From the NCBI RefSeq assembly GCF_014201355.1, contig NZ_JACHEG010000006.1:111905-175904 (forward strand): a DNA stretch of 64,000 nt, in the 5' to 3' direction. This document shows positions 18,591-27,412 of the stretch, in pieces (position 1 is the stretch's first letter; every line of letters begins with the position of its first letter). The notes beneath the pieces are model-generated. The model had not been told where the DNA came from. It saw only the letters and a list, made by a program, of their open reading frames with translations, and ran no database searches. Both the position numbers and the translations under genes were made by a program. The DNA comes from Aliirhizobium wenxiniae. Lineage in GTDB: Bacteria > Pseudomonadota > Alphaproteobacteria > Rhizobiales > Rhizobiaceae.

Positions 18591-19472
18591 ATGCGAGAGA
18601 TGATCGTTGTCCTTATGATAGTCATGGAGATCAGCCCCGCGTCGGCCCATGGTAAAGACGCGCATTCCAGCGGCGCGACCTGGACCTTCGACCCCTGGAT
18701 TGTCGCACCTCTCGCGATCATGGCGGCTGCCTATGCATTTGGATCTGTGAAGATCCTGCGTCGAACAGCACTTGGGGACGGCGCTTTCGCCTTGCAGCTC
18801 GGATTTTTTGTCAGTGGCTGGGCAGCGCTTGCTGCGGCGCTCACATCGCCTCTACATTGGTTGGGCGAGCACCTCTTCACGTTCCATATGATCGAGCACG
18901 AAGTGGTCATGGCAGTGTCCGCCCCTCTGCTCGCCTTGTCACGTCCCGTGTCGGCCTTTGTTTGGGCGCTGCCGAGGCGTGGGCGTCACATTGCGGGCGC
19001 CGCGATGAACAGCGCAGTGATGCGGAGGATCTGGGACTGGTCGACCCGTGGGCTGAACGCCACGCTGATGCACGGGGTGGCGATCTGGGCCTGGCATCTG
19101 CCCTGGCTGTTCGATGCCTCCGTCACCGATATCAACCTTCATCGGCTGCAGCATCTTAGTTTCCTGCTTACTGCCCTGCTGTTCTGGTGGTCGATCCTTT
19201 GGCGTTGCAGCCGAGGCCTCGCCGCATGGCACCTGTTCCTGACGATGCTTCACACTGGTATCCTCGGAGCCCTGATGGCGCTTGCCCCAAGGGTTCTTTA
19301 CGTCGCCCAGACCGCGGACGCGCTGGCGTGGGGACTGACGCCTCTGCAGGACCAGCAGCTTGCCGGCATGCTGATGTGGGTGCCGACTGGCACCGTCTAT
19401 GCGGGCGCGGCGCTGATCATGCTGGCTCTTTGGATCAAAGCGTCTGGCTCACGGGATTTTAGCCATGTCTGA
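18591..19472 (+). CDS. ctaG: caa3-type cytochrome c oxidase assembly factor (CtaG/YppC type)
   Basis: 293 residues: a signal-like start ending SPASAHGKD, then about seven helices with conserved histidines (HWLGEHLFTFHMIEHEVVM, AIWAWHLPWLFD, LHRLQHLSFL). These match the caa3_CtaG membrane family, which helps assemble the copper centres of caa3 oxidases and differs from the Cox11-type CtaG. It lies eight bases after the previous stop and overlaps the next cytochrome gene by eight bases. Confidence 0.87.
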   Translation: MREMIVVLMIVMEISPASAHGKDAHSSGATWTFDPWIVAPLAIMAAAYAFGSVKILRRTALGDGAFALQLGFFVSGWAALAAALTSPLHWLGEHLFTFHMIEHEVVMAVSAPLLALSRPVSAFVWALPRRGRHIAGAAMNSAVMRRIWDWSTRGLNATLMHGVAIWAWHLPWLFDASVTDINLHRLQHLSFLLTALLFWWSILWRCSRGLAAWHLFLTMLHTGILGALMALAPRVLYVAQTADALAWGLTPLQDQQLAGMLMWVPTGTVYAGAALIMLALWIKASGSRDFSHV

Positions 19473-19884
19473 ACTGAACACTTCAAACTGGCTAACGTTA
19501 CCTTTATCGATATCTGCAGGCCTGTTAGCGGTGGTCACCGTCTTTGTGGCTGCCGGCATGTTTGTCGACCGTCAAGAGCGCAAGGGAATTGCGCAGGCTT
19601 TGACAAGCGGTGACGCCTCACGGGCATTGCCGCTCTTGCGGAAATTTGGGTGTTCCGGATGTCACACCATTCCAGGCGTGCCAGGTGCGGACGGCCAGGT
19701 GGGCGGACCCCTTTCCGGCCTTTCCGCTCGTGTCTATATTGGGGGTGTGCTCACCAGTTCGTCTGATCATCTGGTTGAGTGGATCGTTACTCCGCAACGA
19801 TTCTCCCCGAACACCGCGATGCCAGTCACGGGCATTACCGAGTCCGAGGCGAGGGACGTCGCCGCTTACCTGTACCAGCGCTGA
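19465..19884 (+). CDS. Membrane-anchored monoheme cytochrome c
   Basis: 139 residues. One N-terminal transmembrane anchor (LSISAGLLAVVTVFVAAGMFV), heme site CSGCH near residue 61 and a distal Met in NTAMPVTG. Last gene of the caa3 cluster and the fourth heme-c domain encoded by it; it converges with the diheme cytochrome gene on the other strand with only one base between stops. Confidence 0.85.
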   Translation: MSELNTSNWLTLPLSISAGLLAVVTVFVAAGMFVDRQERKGIAQALTSGDASRALPLLRKFGCSGCHTIPGVPGADGQVGGPLSGLSARVYIGGVLTSSSDHLVEWIVTPQRFSPNTAMPVTGITESEARDVAAYLYQR

Positions 19885-19885
19885 A

Positions 19886-20812
19886 TTACGGTTCGGGTGT
19901 CGGCCGCGCAGGCAGGGACTTGATGTAATCGGCAATCGCTTTGCGGTCCTCATCGGACAACATCGAGGCATTCTTGACGACATCGGCCATCGATGAGCCG
20001 ACACGTCCGTGATTGGGGGTCTCACCTGTTTCTAGCATTTTAACGATGTCGTTTTCGCTCCAGTCGCCGATCCCCTCCGGGGTGATGTTCGGAACGAAGC
20101 CCGTGCCCTGTGGATCGAAGCCGCCGGCGAACCGCGCGCTCGAGATGATGGCTCCAAGAATATTGCGGGTCGAATGACACTCGGCACAATGCGAGAGCGT
20201 CTCGACGATATACCGGCCGCGCTCGATGCCGACAGACGCAGCGCTGGGTCCCGGCTGTGTCAGCGCTCGCTTAAAGAAAAGCTGCTTCCAAAACCCAACG
20301 GATCTCCGGATCGCAAATAAAACACTTGGATGGTGCGGCGGTGCGCGGCCGGCCACCGCTGGCAAAGTCTCCAAATATGCGAACAGGTCGTTGATGTCTA
20401 CGGCTGTCATGCCGGTATAACTAGTGTATGGAAAGGCCGGATAGTAATGACGCCCGTCGGGCGATACCCCCGCAACCAGCGCGTTTGCCAAATCGGAAAC
20501 GCTCCAGCCGCCAATTCCGTCGACGGGGTCGGGAGAAATGTTCGGGGGTCGAAAGGTGCCGAAAGGCGAGGCAAGCGCCAGTCCGCCGCCAAGCCTCAGT
20601 CGATCCGGCTGGCCAGGAGTTGCGTGGCACGACGCACAATCGGCTGCGTTGAAGACATCCCGACCGCGTTCGGCACTAGCGTCTGCGATTGGGAACGGGT
20701 TGCTCGTCCCGAATTCAGGGCGAGGGGTCGTCAGGATCCACGCGCCACAAAGGCCCGTCAGTGGTACAGATATTAGTGCGGTCAGGACAATCCAAAAACG
20801 CATAGGAGACAT
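19886..20812 (-). CDS. Diheme c-type cytochrome
   Basis: 308 residues. N-terminal membrane anchor or signal (FWIVLTALISVPLTGLCGAWIL), then two cytochrome c domains with CASCH (about residue 60) and CAECH (about residue 212). This layout resembles the cytochrome subunit of periplasmic dehydrogenases (alcohol/gluconate type), but no dehydrogenase is adjacent. Its position facing the caa3 cluster suggests another electron donor to that oxidase (inference). The upstream Shine-Dalgarno is poor; the second Met (MRFW) is an alternative start. Confidence 0.85.
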   Translation of the reverse strand: MSPMRFWIVLTALISVPLTGLCGAWILTTPRPEFGTSNPFPIADASAERGRDVFNAADCASCHATPGQPDRLRLGGGLALASPFGTFRPPNISPDPVDGIGGWSVSDLANALVAGVSPDGRHYYPAFPYTSYTGMTAVDINDLFAYLETLPAVAGRAPPHHPSVLFAIRRSVGFWKQLFFKRALTQPGPSAASVGIERGRYIVETLSHCAECHSTRNILGAIISSARFAGGFDPQGTGFVPNITPEGIGDWSENDIVKMLETGETPNHGRVGSSMADVVKNASMLSDEDRKAIADYIKSLPARPTPEP

Positions 20813-20917
20813 CCGCTTCAGCCGATGCGACGGTCGGGACTATGTCCGCGACCCCACCTGTCGCCAGTCGACTCGCGCCGCGAAACTCACCCTCGTCCAT
20901 ATCGGACGGATCATTGT

Positions 20918-21082
20918 TCAGGTCGAAATCTTTCTTGGGCTTTTTCCCGGCGGGTCGCGGTGGACGGTTGCGTCTTCCGATCCGGTGATAACCGTTGGCT
21001 TGGCGCTTGCGACACCGCTTGCCTTGGAGTCCGCTTGCGATGGTGCGTATTGGCCTTTGGCGTCGTCTTCGGGGTTGACCAC
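20918..21082 (-). CDS. Small hydrophilic protein (54 aa), possibly frameshifted
   Basis: GTG start with a strong Shine-Dalgarno (AAAGGAG, 7-nt spacing): VVNPEDDAKGQYAPSQADSK..., Ser/Ala-rich, ending PRKIST. Around 20940 a different frame continues in a protein-like way (AGKKPKKDFDLNNDPSDMDE) across an A5 run, so the gene may be longer and interrupted by one indel. An EcfG-type promoter lies about 230 nt upstream on this strand. No family recognised. Confidence 0.4.
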   Translation of the reverse strand: MVNPEDDAKGQYAPSQADSKASGVASAKPTVITGSEDATVHRDPPGKSPRKIST

Positions 21083-21309
21083 TATCAATCTCCTTTATTT
21101 TTACCGGCGTCGGAGATTTTTCTCGCGACGGATCCTGATTGTTTTCGCCGACCGCGTCTCGATCCGTGTCTGGATCGTCTTTGGCCGGGAGGTGACCGCG
21201 CGGTAGTGTTTCTTCGAAGCCCTCCCATCGCGGTACTGGTCAATGGTACCCGGTGCACGGGGGCGGCGTCGTCATGCCCATGGTCAAGTCTGCCGCGTTA
21301 CGTTGGGCT

Positions 21310-21334
21310 AACCGGACGGGTAGCGGATAGTTCC
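21310..21334 (-). promoter_or_regulatory. EcfG/RpoE2-type promoter (minus strand)
   Basis: GGAAC-17 nt-GTT on the minus strand, back-to-back with the plus-strand copy at 21402. It faces the small ORF at 20918-21082 and, further on, the diheme cytochrome gene. About 230 nt separate it from the first clear start codon. Confidence 0.65.
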
Positions 21335-21401
21335 TTTCTTCCGCCCGCCGGTGCGGGATAAGGCCGTAACTCTGCATGCCCGACCATCTGTTTCCGCTGA
21401 C

Positions 21402-21426
21402 GGAACTATTCGAACTTTCTCCGGTT
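21402..21426 (+). promoter_or_regulatory. EcfG/RpoE2-type promoter of the membrane triad operon
   Basis: GGAAC-17 nt-GTT, 44 nt upstream of the first gene of the three-gene operon. Confidence 0.8.
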
Positions 21427-21470
21427 CGACTGCTGGTCGCATGACGACCAATCGTTCAAGGGAGAGATTC

Positions 21471-22088
21471 ATGACGGACATCAATCAGGGTTTTAGCTCC
21501 GGCGGTGCCGCCCCTGGTCCTGGCAAGGACGCCCCTTCCAAAGCCGATGAAAATGCAGAAAGCGCTGGTGGGAGGGTCGGCGACATCAAACAAAAATTAT
21601 CCGACGACGTTCATTCAGCCTCGCAGTTCGCGCGGCAAGGACTGTCTGACGCCTCCGATCACGCCAAGGAGGCCGTCTCGGGCCAGAAAAACGTTCTCGC
21701 CGGCAAAATGAGCGGCGTCGCCGCGGCAATCTCTAAGGTCGCGGACGAACTTGAACAAGGTGACGATCGGGATCTCGGGAAACTGGCACGCAGTATCGGT
21801 ACATCGATGAAGTCGTTTTCAGACGACATTCATGACCGCAGCCTTGGCCAAATCGCTGCAATGACTGAAGATTTCGGCCGCAAGCAGCCGCTCGCTTTTC
21901 TAGGTGTCGCAGCAATTGCTGGCCTCGCCGCTAGCCGCTTTTTGATCGCGTCATCAGCGCATGGCACAGGTAGGGCTCCGAACACTCGAACTGAGCAGAA
22001 ACCCACAGCGACCGCCTCTATTGGCATCGCCCCGTCTAGTACTGCCTCTAGCAGTCCGGTGAACAGCGAGGGTCGCACCAATGGCTAA
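21471..22088 (+). CDS. Stress-type protein with C-terminal membrane segment
   Basis: 205 residues. A long polar, coiled-coil-prone region (SASQFARQGLSDASDHAKEA, VADELEQGDDRDLGKLARSI) is followed by one transmembrane stretch (LAFLGVAAIAGLAASRFLIA) and a Ser/Thr/Pro tail. The build resembles nutrient-deprivation/DUF883-like envelope proteins. The start ATG is behind GGGAGAG; an upstream frame from 21351 spans the promoter. First gene of an overlapping three-gene operon with a holin-like and a DUF3618 protein, so a role in envelope remodelling under stress is likely (inference). Confidence 0.75.
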   Translation: MTDINQGFSSGGAAPGPGKDAPSKADENAESAGGRVGDIKQKLSDDVHSASQFARQGLSDASDHAKEAVSGQKNVLAGKMSGVAAAISKVADELEQGDDRDLGKLARSIGTSMKSFSDDIHDRSLGQIAAMTEDFGRKQPLAFLGVAAIAGLAASRFLIASSAHGTGRAPNTRTEQKPTATASIGIAPSSTASSSPVNSEGRTNG

Positions 22089-22497
22089 GTCATCTGACGA
22101 GAGATCGCTTCCCGAACTTGTGACCGGCCTTGTGGGCGATATTTCTGGGCTGTTTCGCAAGGAAATCAATCTTGCGAAAACCGAAGCCTCCGAGAAAATG
22201 ACGCTCGCCATGGTCGGTGTCGAGGCGTTTGCAGCAGGCCTCGTCCTCGCAATCTGCGCAGTCGGTGTGTTGCTTGCTGCCTTGGTGAATGGGCTTGCCG
22301 CATTTCTGGTGGCGCGCGGCATGGCAGAACGCAATGCCGACGCCCTTTCATCCGTTGTCGTCGGCGTTGTCGTTGCGTTGGTTGCGTGGGGCCTCATCTC
22401 ACGGGGACTAAATGCGATCAAGGGCGAAAAGCTCAAACTTGAACGCACCTCCGCCTCACTTCAGCAGGATGCAAAAATCGTGAAGGATAGAACCTGA
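22081..22497 (+). CDS. Phage-holin-family (Actinobacteriophage holin III) membrane protein
   Basis: 138 residues: an amphipathic start (LPELVTGLVGDISGLFRKEINLAKTE), then two transmembrane helices (AGLVLAICAVGVLLAALVNGLAAFL; SSVVVGVVVALVAWGLI). This is the usual form of the holin-superfamily proteins found beside DUF3618 genes; nothing else phage-like is nearby, so lysis is unlikely. Overlaps its neighbours by 8 and 1 bases, so the three proteins are probably made together. Confidence 0.82.
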   Translation: MAKSSDERSLPELVTGLVGDISGLFRKEINLAKTEASEKMTLAMVGVEAFAAGLVLAICAVGVLLAALVNGLAAFLVARGMAERNADALSSVVVGVVVALVAWGLISRGLNAIKGEKLKLERTSASLQQDAKIVKDRT

Positions 22498-23465
22498 TGG
22501 CCTACACTTCTGAAAACCCAAGCTCCGCGGAGATCGAGCAAGAGATTGCAGAAGACCGCCGGCGAATCGAAGACCGGCTCGACGCGATCCAACAGCGCAT
22601 GTCCCCTGGCCAGTTGGTGGATGAGGTCCTGAGCTACGCCAAGTCCAGTGGGGGAGGAGAATACGCATCCAATCTTGGCGCGGCGGTTAAGAACAATCCT
22701 ATCCCGATGGCACTGGTGGGCGTTGGACTTGCATGGTTGATGGCAGGTCCGAAGTCAGGTCCGGCATCCTATGCCAGCCAAGAGGAGGAAAAATATCCGC
22801 TTGCAATGGTCACGGGTGACCTCCGTCGGTCCGGGCCAGTTACGCTTGAGGGTGACAAACGTTACAGCCATTTCGCAGACGGTGGTGGTAGCCGGTATAA
22901 GGCGCTGACAGATGAGACAGGCCGTCGAGCCGGGCATTTCGTCGACGAAAGCGGCAAGACGTTTCGAGGCTTTACCGATGCGACCGGGCGGCAATATCAA
23001 GATCTGCGTGACGAAGCAGGCAAATTGTTTGACGAAGCGTCCGGCTGGGTTTCAAACACCTGGAGCGATCTGACGCGATCGGCGGACAAGGCAGGCGATA
23101 CACTGTCGGGGGCCGGACAGAGTGCGGCCCAAACGGGCGCACAGCTGAACGATGTGATCCTAAAACACTTCAGGGACCAGCCCCTCGTCGGCGGGGCACT
23201 GGCGTTTGCCGTGGGAGCAGCGATCGGCGCCGCACTTCCGCATACCCACGCCGAGGACGATGTAGTGGGAGAGGCGGCCGATGATGTTAAAACTCGTGTC
23301 TCCGCAGAGGCTTCCAAAACCTTGGACAAGGCTGAGCACATGGCTTCCGACGTGTATGATAAGGCAGTGTCGGTTGCCGGCGAGGTTCATGACGTCGCCC
23401 GCAATCGCATCCTTGAGGAAACGCAATCGCTGAAGGACGGCAAACATTCTCCGTCAGGAGGCTGA
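22497..23465 (+). CDS. DUF3618 family envelope protein
   Basis: 322 residues. The N-terminus (EIEQEIAEDRRRIEDRLDAI) is the DUF3618 signature. A hydrophobic stretch near residue 65 follows, then several degenerate repeats of a GxxxxxFxDxxGxxYxxL type (YKALTDETGRRAGHFVDES, FRGFTDATGRQYQDLRDEAG), a glycine-zipper-like segment (GGALAFAVGAAIGAALP) and a charged coiled-coil tail. Function unknown. The start ATG shares bases with the previous stop. Confidence 0.82.
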   Translation: MAYTSENPSSAEIEQEIAEDRRRIEDRLDAIQQRMSPGQLVDEVLSYAKSSGGGEYASNLGAAVKNNPIPMALVGVGLAWLMAGPKSGPASYASQEEEKYPLAMVTGDLRRSGPVTLEGDKRYSHFADGGGSRYKALTDETGRRAGHFVDESGKTFRGFTDATGRQYQDLRDEAGKLFDEASGWVSNTWSDLTRSADKAGDTLSGAGQSAAQTGAQLNDVILKHFRDQPLVGGALAFAVGAAIGAALPHTHAEDDVVGEAADDVKTRVSAEASKTLDKAEHMASDVYDKAVSVAGEVHDVARNRILEETQSLKDGKHSPSGG

Positions 23466-23483
23466 TATCTCGATCCGCCTCAA

Positions 23484-23512
23484 CCAGGGAGACCGTCGTT
23501 CGGCCTCCCTGG
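23484..23512 (+). terminator. Hairpin after the DUF3618 operon
   Basis: 8-bp perfect stem (CCAGGGAG / CTCCCTGG, 13-nt loop), 19 bases after the DUF3618 stop. No T-run. Confidence 0.5.
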
Positions 23513-23760
23513 CCCCTAAACGTGCATTGCGTCAGATCATGATTTTTCCGTTGGTCATAGGAGTGACAGCTCCCGTCGTGAAGTGGCGGACGTCCGAGCC
23601 AGAAGGGCATAAGCACCAAGAATTTCTGCCAGCTACCGCCCAAACTTGCCAAGACGAACAGCCTAAAGGAAGTTTATGGATATGATTTCGGGTAACCCAT
23701 ACCTTCGCTACCTGAGATCCTTGAAAATTTTGAGCGTCTTTCCGATAACCGCGCGTTGCT

Positions 23761-23931
23761 TTATGCCTCTGGGCCACTCGCTATCCTCAGTTTCCGGAGT
23801 CGCTCGCTCTTCTCCTCGCGCAAGCAGCGTTCCTCTTTTGCGGCGTCAGCCGCGACCCTATTTGTATGCTCGAAAATTTCCGCGCGTTCGCGCTCGCTCA
23901 GCTTGTTTCTAAGCCTGCTTACCGTAACCAT
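23761..23931 (-). CDS. Small charged helical protein (56 aa)
   Basis: ATG behind AAGGA; sequence MVTVSRLRNKLSERERAEIF, then HTNRVAADAAKEERCLREEK and SERLRKLRIASGPEA. Strongly alpha-helical, rich in Arg and Glu. It looks like a known type of short rhizobial hypothetical protein, but I cannot name a family. It is transcribed against the flanking operons. Confidence 0.6.
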   Translation of the reverse strand: MVTVSRLRNKLSERERAEIFEHTNRVAADAAKEERCLREEKSERLRKLRIASGPEA

Positions 23932-24352
23932 CATCCTTGAGATTTATCTCACATATGGTGGGCTTGCGGGGGCGACTTCAACGCGGTGGGTATGCTGGTC
24001 AGGCAGCGTACTGACACACTCTTTTCGTTATTTCTATGCGGCCACAGGCACTAAACCCGACGTCACCGTTTGCCTCAGGTGCATGGAACCTGTGGAAAAA
24101 AATGCATCGAGCATATTGAACTCCATCGCCATCCATTTGTTCGTGGGCGCGACGGAGGTAACCCATGATGCGGCTGTCGATTTGCTCGGTTTCCGCTTCT
24201 CTGTGCAGATCGAGCTGAAAACGACAGAAAGTTCCTCTCAATAGCCCACATCTCAGCGGTATCGGCTCGATCGTTCTTCTCACAAAGAGGCAGTTCCGGC
24301 CGGAGTGTACTAAATGGCATTGACCGCCGCCATATCATAACGAAAGGAAAAC
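23932..24352. other. Intergenic stretch without a supported gene
   Basis: Overlapping frames on both strands (for example 23999-24283 minus) lack recognisable motifs or good ribosome binding sites. Contains the unidentified promoter of the flavodoxin-like gene. Confidence 0.3.
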
Positions 24353-24967
24353 ATGATGCCCATCAAGGCCCTGGCCCTCAACAGCACACTCAAATCATCG
24401 TCCGTGTCGGAGCCCTCGTCGACCGGGCGACTGATCGACCTCATTTCTGAGGAGTTCAAGAAACACGGTGTCGAAACAGAAACGATCTGGCTCGCCGATC
24501 ACAATATCAAGCCCGGCGTGACTTCGGACGAAGGCGACGGGGATGACTGGCCGTCGATCCGAGAGAAAATCATCCAAGCAGATATTCTCCTAGTGGGGAC
24601 GCCGATCTGGCTCGGTCAGCCCTCAAGTGTTTGCAAGCGGGCCCTTGAGCGAATGGATGCGTTTCTGGAGGAGACAGACGGTGAAGGGCGCAGGGCATCT
24701 TTTGGCAAGGTCGCGGCCGTTGCCGTTGTCGGAAACGAAGATGGCGCCCATCACGTTTCCGCCGAGATCTTTCAAGCGCTTAACGATGTCGGATTCACAC
24801 TTCCTGCCAATGCCGTTGCTCACTGGATCGGGGAGGCGATGGGCTCGACAAATTTCGTTGATCTGGGGGAAACGCCTGAGGTCGTGCAGACGATGATCAA
24901 GATGCTGGCACACAACACGGTTCATCTCGCCAAGCTTTTGAAGGCTGCGAAATATCCCGGTGAATAA
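24353..24967 (+). CDS. Flavodoxin-like NAD(P)H-dependent FMN oxidoreductase
   Basis: 204 residues with a flavodoxin-like fold: ALNSTLKSSS (phosphate-binding loop), ILLVGTPIWLGQPSSVCKRALER (typical of the FMN-reductase family) and VAAVAVVGNEDGAHHVSAEI. Members reduce quinones, azo compounds or flavin with NAD(P)H; the true substrate is not deducible. Two adjacent ATGs fit AAAGGA; the second (24356) is equally good. No EcfG motif seen upstream. Confidence 0.82.
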   Translation: MMPIKALALNSTLKSSSVSEPSSTGRLIDLISEEFKKHGVETETIWLADHNIKPGVTSDEGDGDDWPSIREKIIQADILLVGTPIWLGQPSSVCKRALERMDAFLEETDGEGRRASFGKVAAVAVVGNEDGAHHVSAEIFQALNDVGFTLPANAVAHWIGEAMGSTNFVDLGETPEVVQTMIKMLAHNTVHLAKLLKAAKYPGE

Positions 24968-24987
24968 AGCTGATCCTCACCGTCGAC

Positions 24988-25012
24988 GGAACTTCTTCCG
25001 ATCGGAGCGGTT
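24988..25012 (+). promoter_or_regulatory. EcfG/RpoE2-type promoter
   Basis: GGAAC-17 nt-GTT, 108 nt upstream of the ATG at 25121. Confidence 0.7.
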
Positions 25013-25120
25013 CATCCTCGCGTCCAACGCAGCGTAACGACGCCCGTTTGCGCAGACCAACCCTATGCGCGCAATGACCGATTGGTGGGAACCACCCACT
25101 CACTATCTGCGAGGTTAGAC

Positions 25121-25480
25121 ATGACAAACATCAAGGCCAGAGGGTTCGAGAATGCCGAACAGATTTGCGAGAACCTCGCAGAGCTCGATGACGAGGCTTC
25201 GGTCTACAAACCGGCCGTCGAGGGAGAAGGGGGCGATCTTCACGAACATATCAACGCACTACGAAGACACGTCGCCGAGCTGCATCAGCGGCTTTCATTG
25301 AGCCGCGATTATACCGATGGCGTATCGATGCCCACCGAGATCAATAGTCCATGGCGGCGAGTTGCGGTGACTGTCGCTGCAACGTTCGTCCTTGGACGAG
25401 TTGTACAAAAGTTGAGAGTCGGGACGGAGGGCGCTGCCGCTGTACCGCTCATTGCAGCCCAAGTCGGTCGCCGTTTCTGA
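25121..25480 (+). CDS. Hypothetical stress protein with one hydrophobic segment
   Basis: 119 residues: polar N-terminal two-thirds including a helical region (LHEHINALRRHVAELHQRLS) and a hydrophobic stretch near the end (VAVTVAATFVLGRVVQ), so possibly membrane-anchored. Family not recognised. ATG chosen with GAGG upstream. The stress promoter indicates EcfG control; the GH15 glycosidase gene follows 150 nt later and may be cotranscribed. Confidence 0.65.
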   Translation: MTNIKARGFENAEQICENLAELDDEASVYKPAVEGEGGDLHEHINALRRHVAELHQRLSLSRDYTDGVSMPTEINSPWRRVAVTVAATFVLGRVVQKLRVGTEGAAAVPLIAAQVGRRF

Positions 25481-25630
25481 GCGTACGATCTTCCAGAGCA
25501 TGATAAGGCATTGCAATATGGCTTCCGTCAATCAGTTTGATATTCAACAACCCCGATACCTGCAACTTGAACTCACCACCGCTGAGGTAAGTAGCGTCGT
25601 CGCCGTGACCGGCGGCAACACGTTTCACTG

Positions 25631-27412
25631 ATGTTGGGAACTCTCCAACCGGAACGCTCGGGCGGTTTTTTGCCCCTAGAGCATTATGCCGCCATTGGTG
25701 AGGGCAGGTCGGTAGCGCTGGTTGGCGCCGATGGCTCCATCGACTGGTGGTGCGCGCCAGACATGGGCTCTCCTCCCCTCTTTAACCGCCTGCACGATGC
25801 TGACGGCGGACGGTTTTCCCTCACCCCCGTTGAACCTTTTGCCATTGAACGGCAATACCGGGAGGACAGCAACGTTCTTGAAACAACCTTCGTTACGGAT
25901 ACCGGTCGGGCCAGGGTGACAGAATCCATCAATAGTGGCGCAGGCGGCAGGCTGCCTTGGTGCGAGCTCGCAAGAAGGATTGAAGGCATTTCAGGCGATG
26001 TGGAATTCGAGATCGTCATTCAGCCTATCTGCGCTCGACGAGAAGTCCGTCGCGCCACCCACCCTAATGCCTCCATACGCTACATCGGGGATCTGACAAC
26101 GACATTCTGCCACCCTGTTGAGGTCCTGATCGTTGATGATGGGGACCACAAGACAGTCGCACGCTATCGGACACAAACGGGTTCGCAGATCTGCATTGCT
26201 TATCTTGTTGCCGATGAAGCGCCACTTGCTATCCCCGACTTGTCGGAGATCGACAGTCGCATTGACTTTAGCGATCAAGAGTGGCGGCGCTGGTCTCAAA
26301 AGCTGTCTTACAAGGGGCCATTCAAATCAGACTTTGTGCGTTGCGCCCTATCGCTCAAGTTCCTGCTTTACGCGAAGACTGGCGCCATTGCTGCCGCCGC
26401 AACCTCCGGGCTTCCGGAAAGGATCGGTGGCGACAAGAACTACGACTATCGATATGCTTGGATCCGCGACGCGGCGTATACAATCAAGGCTTTCCTGCGG
26501 GCCGGTGCGCTATCGGAAGCGATCGGCGCGTTTGGATGGTTGGTTCGCACCATAGATGACCATGAGCAGTTTCCTGCGGTCGTCTACACGCTTGCAGTCG
26601 GAGAAGTCCCTGACGAACAGGTCATCGATGTACCAGGCTACAAGGGATCAACACCGGTACGCACAGGCAATCGCGCAAAGACCCAGGTACAGCTCAGTTG
26701 CTATGGTGACCTGCTGGAGACGGCCTTCTTGTTTGCCGAGATGGGTCATGTGCTGGACCCGTCGACCGCACGTCTCATGGAACGATTGGCAGATCAGGTC
26801 GTCGCTCGTTGGCAGGAAAAAGATTCAGGTCTTTGGGAGCTCGAGGATCAGGAGCATTATACTTTCTCTAAAACGGGGTGCTGGCTTGCCCTCGTCCGCG
26901 CAGCGCATCTTGCCCGCCACGGTCACATAGTGGGGAATGCAAACCGGTGGGAGTATGAAAGTCGAAAAATCTGCGACTGGATCGATACCCACTGCTGGTC
27001 GGAGGAGAAAAAGGCCTACACTTTCTATGCCGGCACGGACAAACTCGATGCAGCCCTACTTCTGACCACCCGCTTCGGATTTGAACACGACGGGCGACTC
27101 AAAACGACCCGCGATGCCATCGAAAGAGAGCTCACGATCGGACCTCTGGTGTATCGCTATAGCGGCGCATCCGATGAAGAGGGCGCTTTCGTTGCCTGTT
27201 CCTGCTGGCTGGTCGAAGCCTACGCTTTTCTTGGGGACGTTGATCGGGCGGAAGAGATGCTGACGACACTCCTGAAACCGCTGGGAAACAACTTTGGCAT
27301 TCTATGCGAGCAAATCGATCCCCAAAGCGGCTCAGGACTCGGCAATCTGCCCCAAGGTCTCAGTCATCTCACCCTTCTTCATGCGATCTTCTCACTTCAG
27401 GAGAACCGATGA
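25631..27412 (+). CDS. Glycoside hydrolase family 15 protein (glucoamylase/trehalase-like)
   Basis: 593 residues. An N-terminal beta-sandwich (LEHYAAIGEGRSVALVGADG, IDWWCAPD) leads to an (alpha/alpha)6 barrel (YDYRYAWIRDAAYTIKAFLR). The probable catalytic acids lie near DSGLWELED and in the C-terminal region before GNLPQGLSHLTLLH. Bacterial members of this branch release glucose from alpha-glucosides, some from trehalose; which substrate applies cannot be told. The stop overlaps the lactonase ATG, suggesting coupled use of the glucose product, and trehalose turnover would suit a stress island (inference). Confidence 0.88.
   Translation: MLGTLQPERSGGFLPLEHYAAIGEGRSVALVGADGSIDWWCAPDMGSPPLFNRLHDADGGRFSLTPVEPFAIERQYREDSNVLETTFVTDTGRARVTESINSGAGGRLPWCELARRIEGISGDVEFEIVIQPICARREVRRATHPNASIRYIGDLTTTFCHPVEVLIVDDGDHKTVARYRTQTGSQICIAYLVADEAPLAIPDLSEIDSRIDFSDQEWRRWSQKLSYKGPFKSDFVRCALSLKFLLYAKTGAIAAAATSGLPERIGGDKNYDYRYAWIRDAAYTIKAFLRAGALSEAIGAFGWLVRTIDDHEQFPAVVYTLAVGEVPDEQVIDVPGYKGSTPVRTGNRAKTQVQLSCYGDLLETAFLFAEMGHVLDPSTARLMERLADQVVARWQEKDSGLWELEDQEHYTFSKTGCWLALVRAAHLARHGHIVGNANRWEYESRKICDWIDTHCWSEEKKAYTFYAGTDKLDAALLLTTRFGFEHDGRLKTTRDAIERELTIGPLVYRYSGASDEEGAFVACSCWLVEAYAFLGDVDRAEEMLTTLLKPLGNNFGILCEQIDPQSGSGLGNLPQGLSHLTLLHAIFSLQENR

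Noticed and set aside
22081-22497. Prophage remnant suggested by the holin-like protein
   Set aside because: No other phage genes; holin-superfamily proteins beside DUF3618 are ordinary stress/envelope genes.
25096-25120. Additional stress promoter near 25,090
   Set aside because: GGAAC to GTT spacing is 21 nt, outside the functional range; the exact match at 24988 is preferred.
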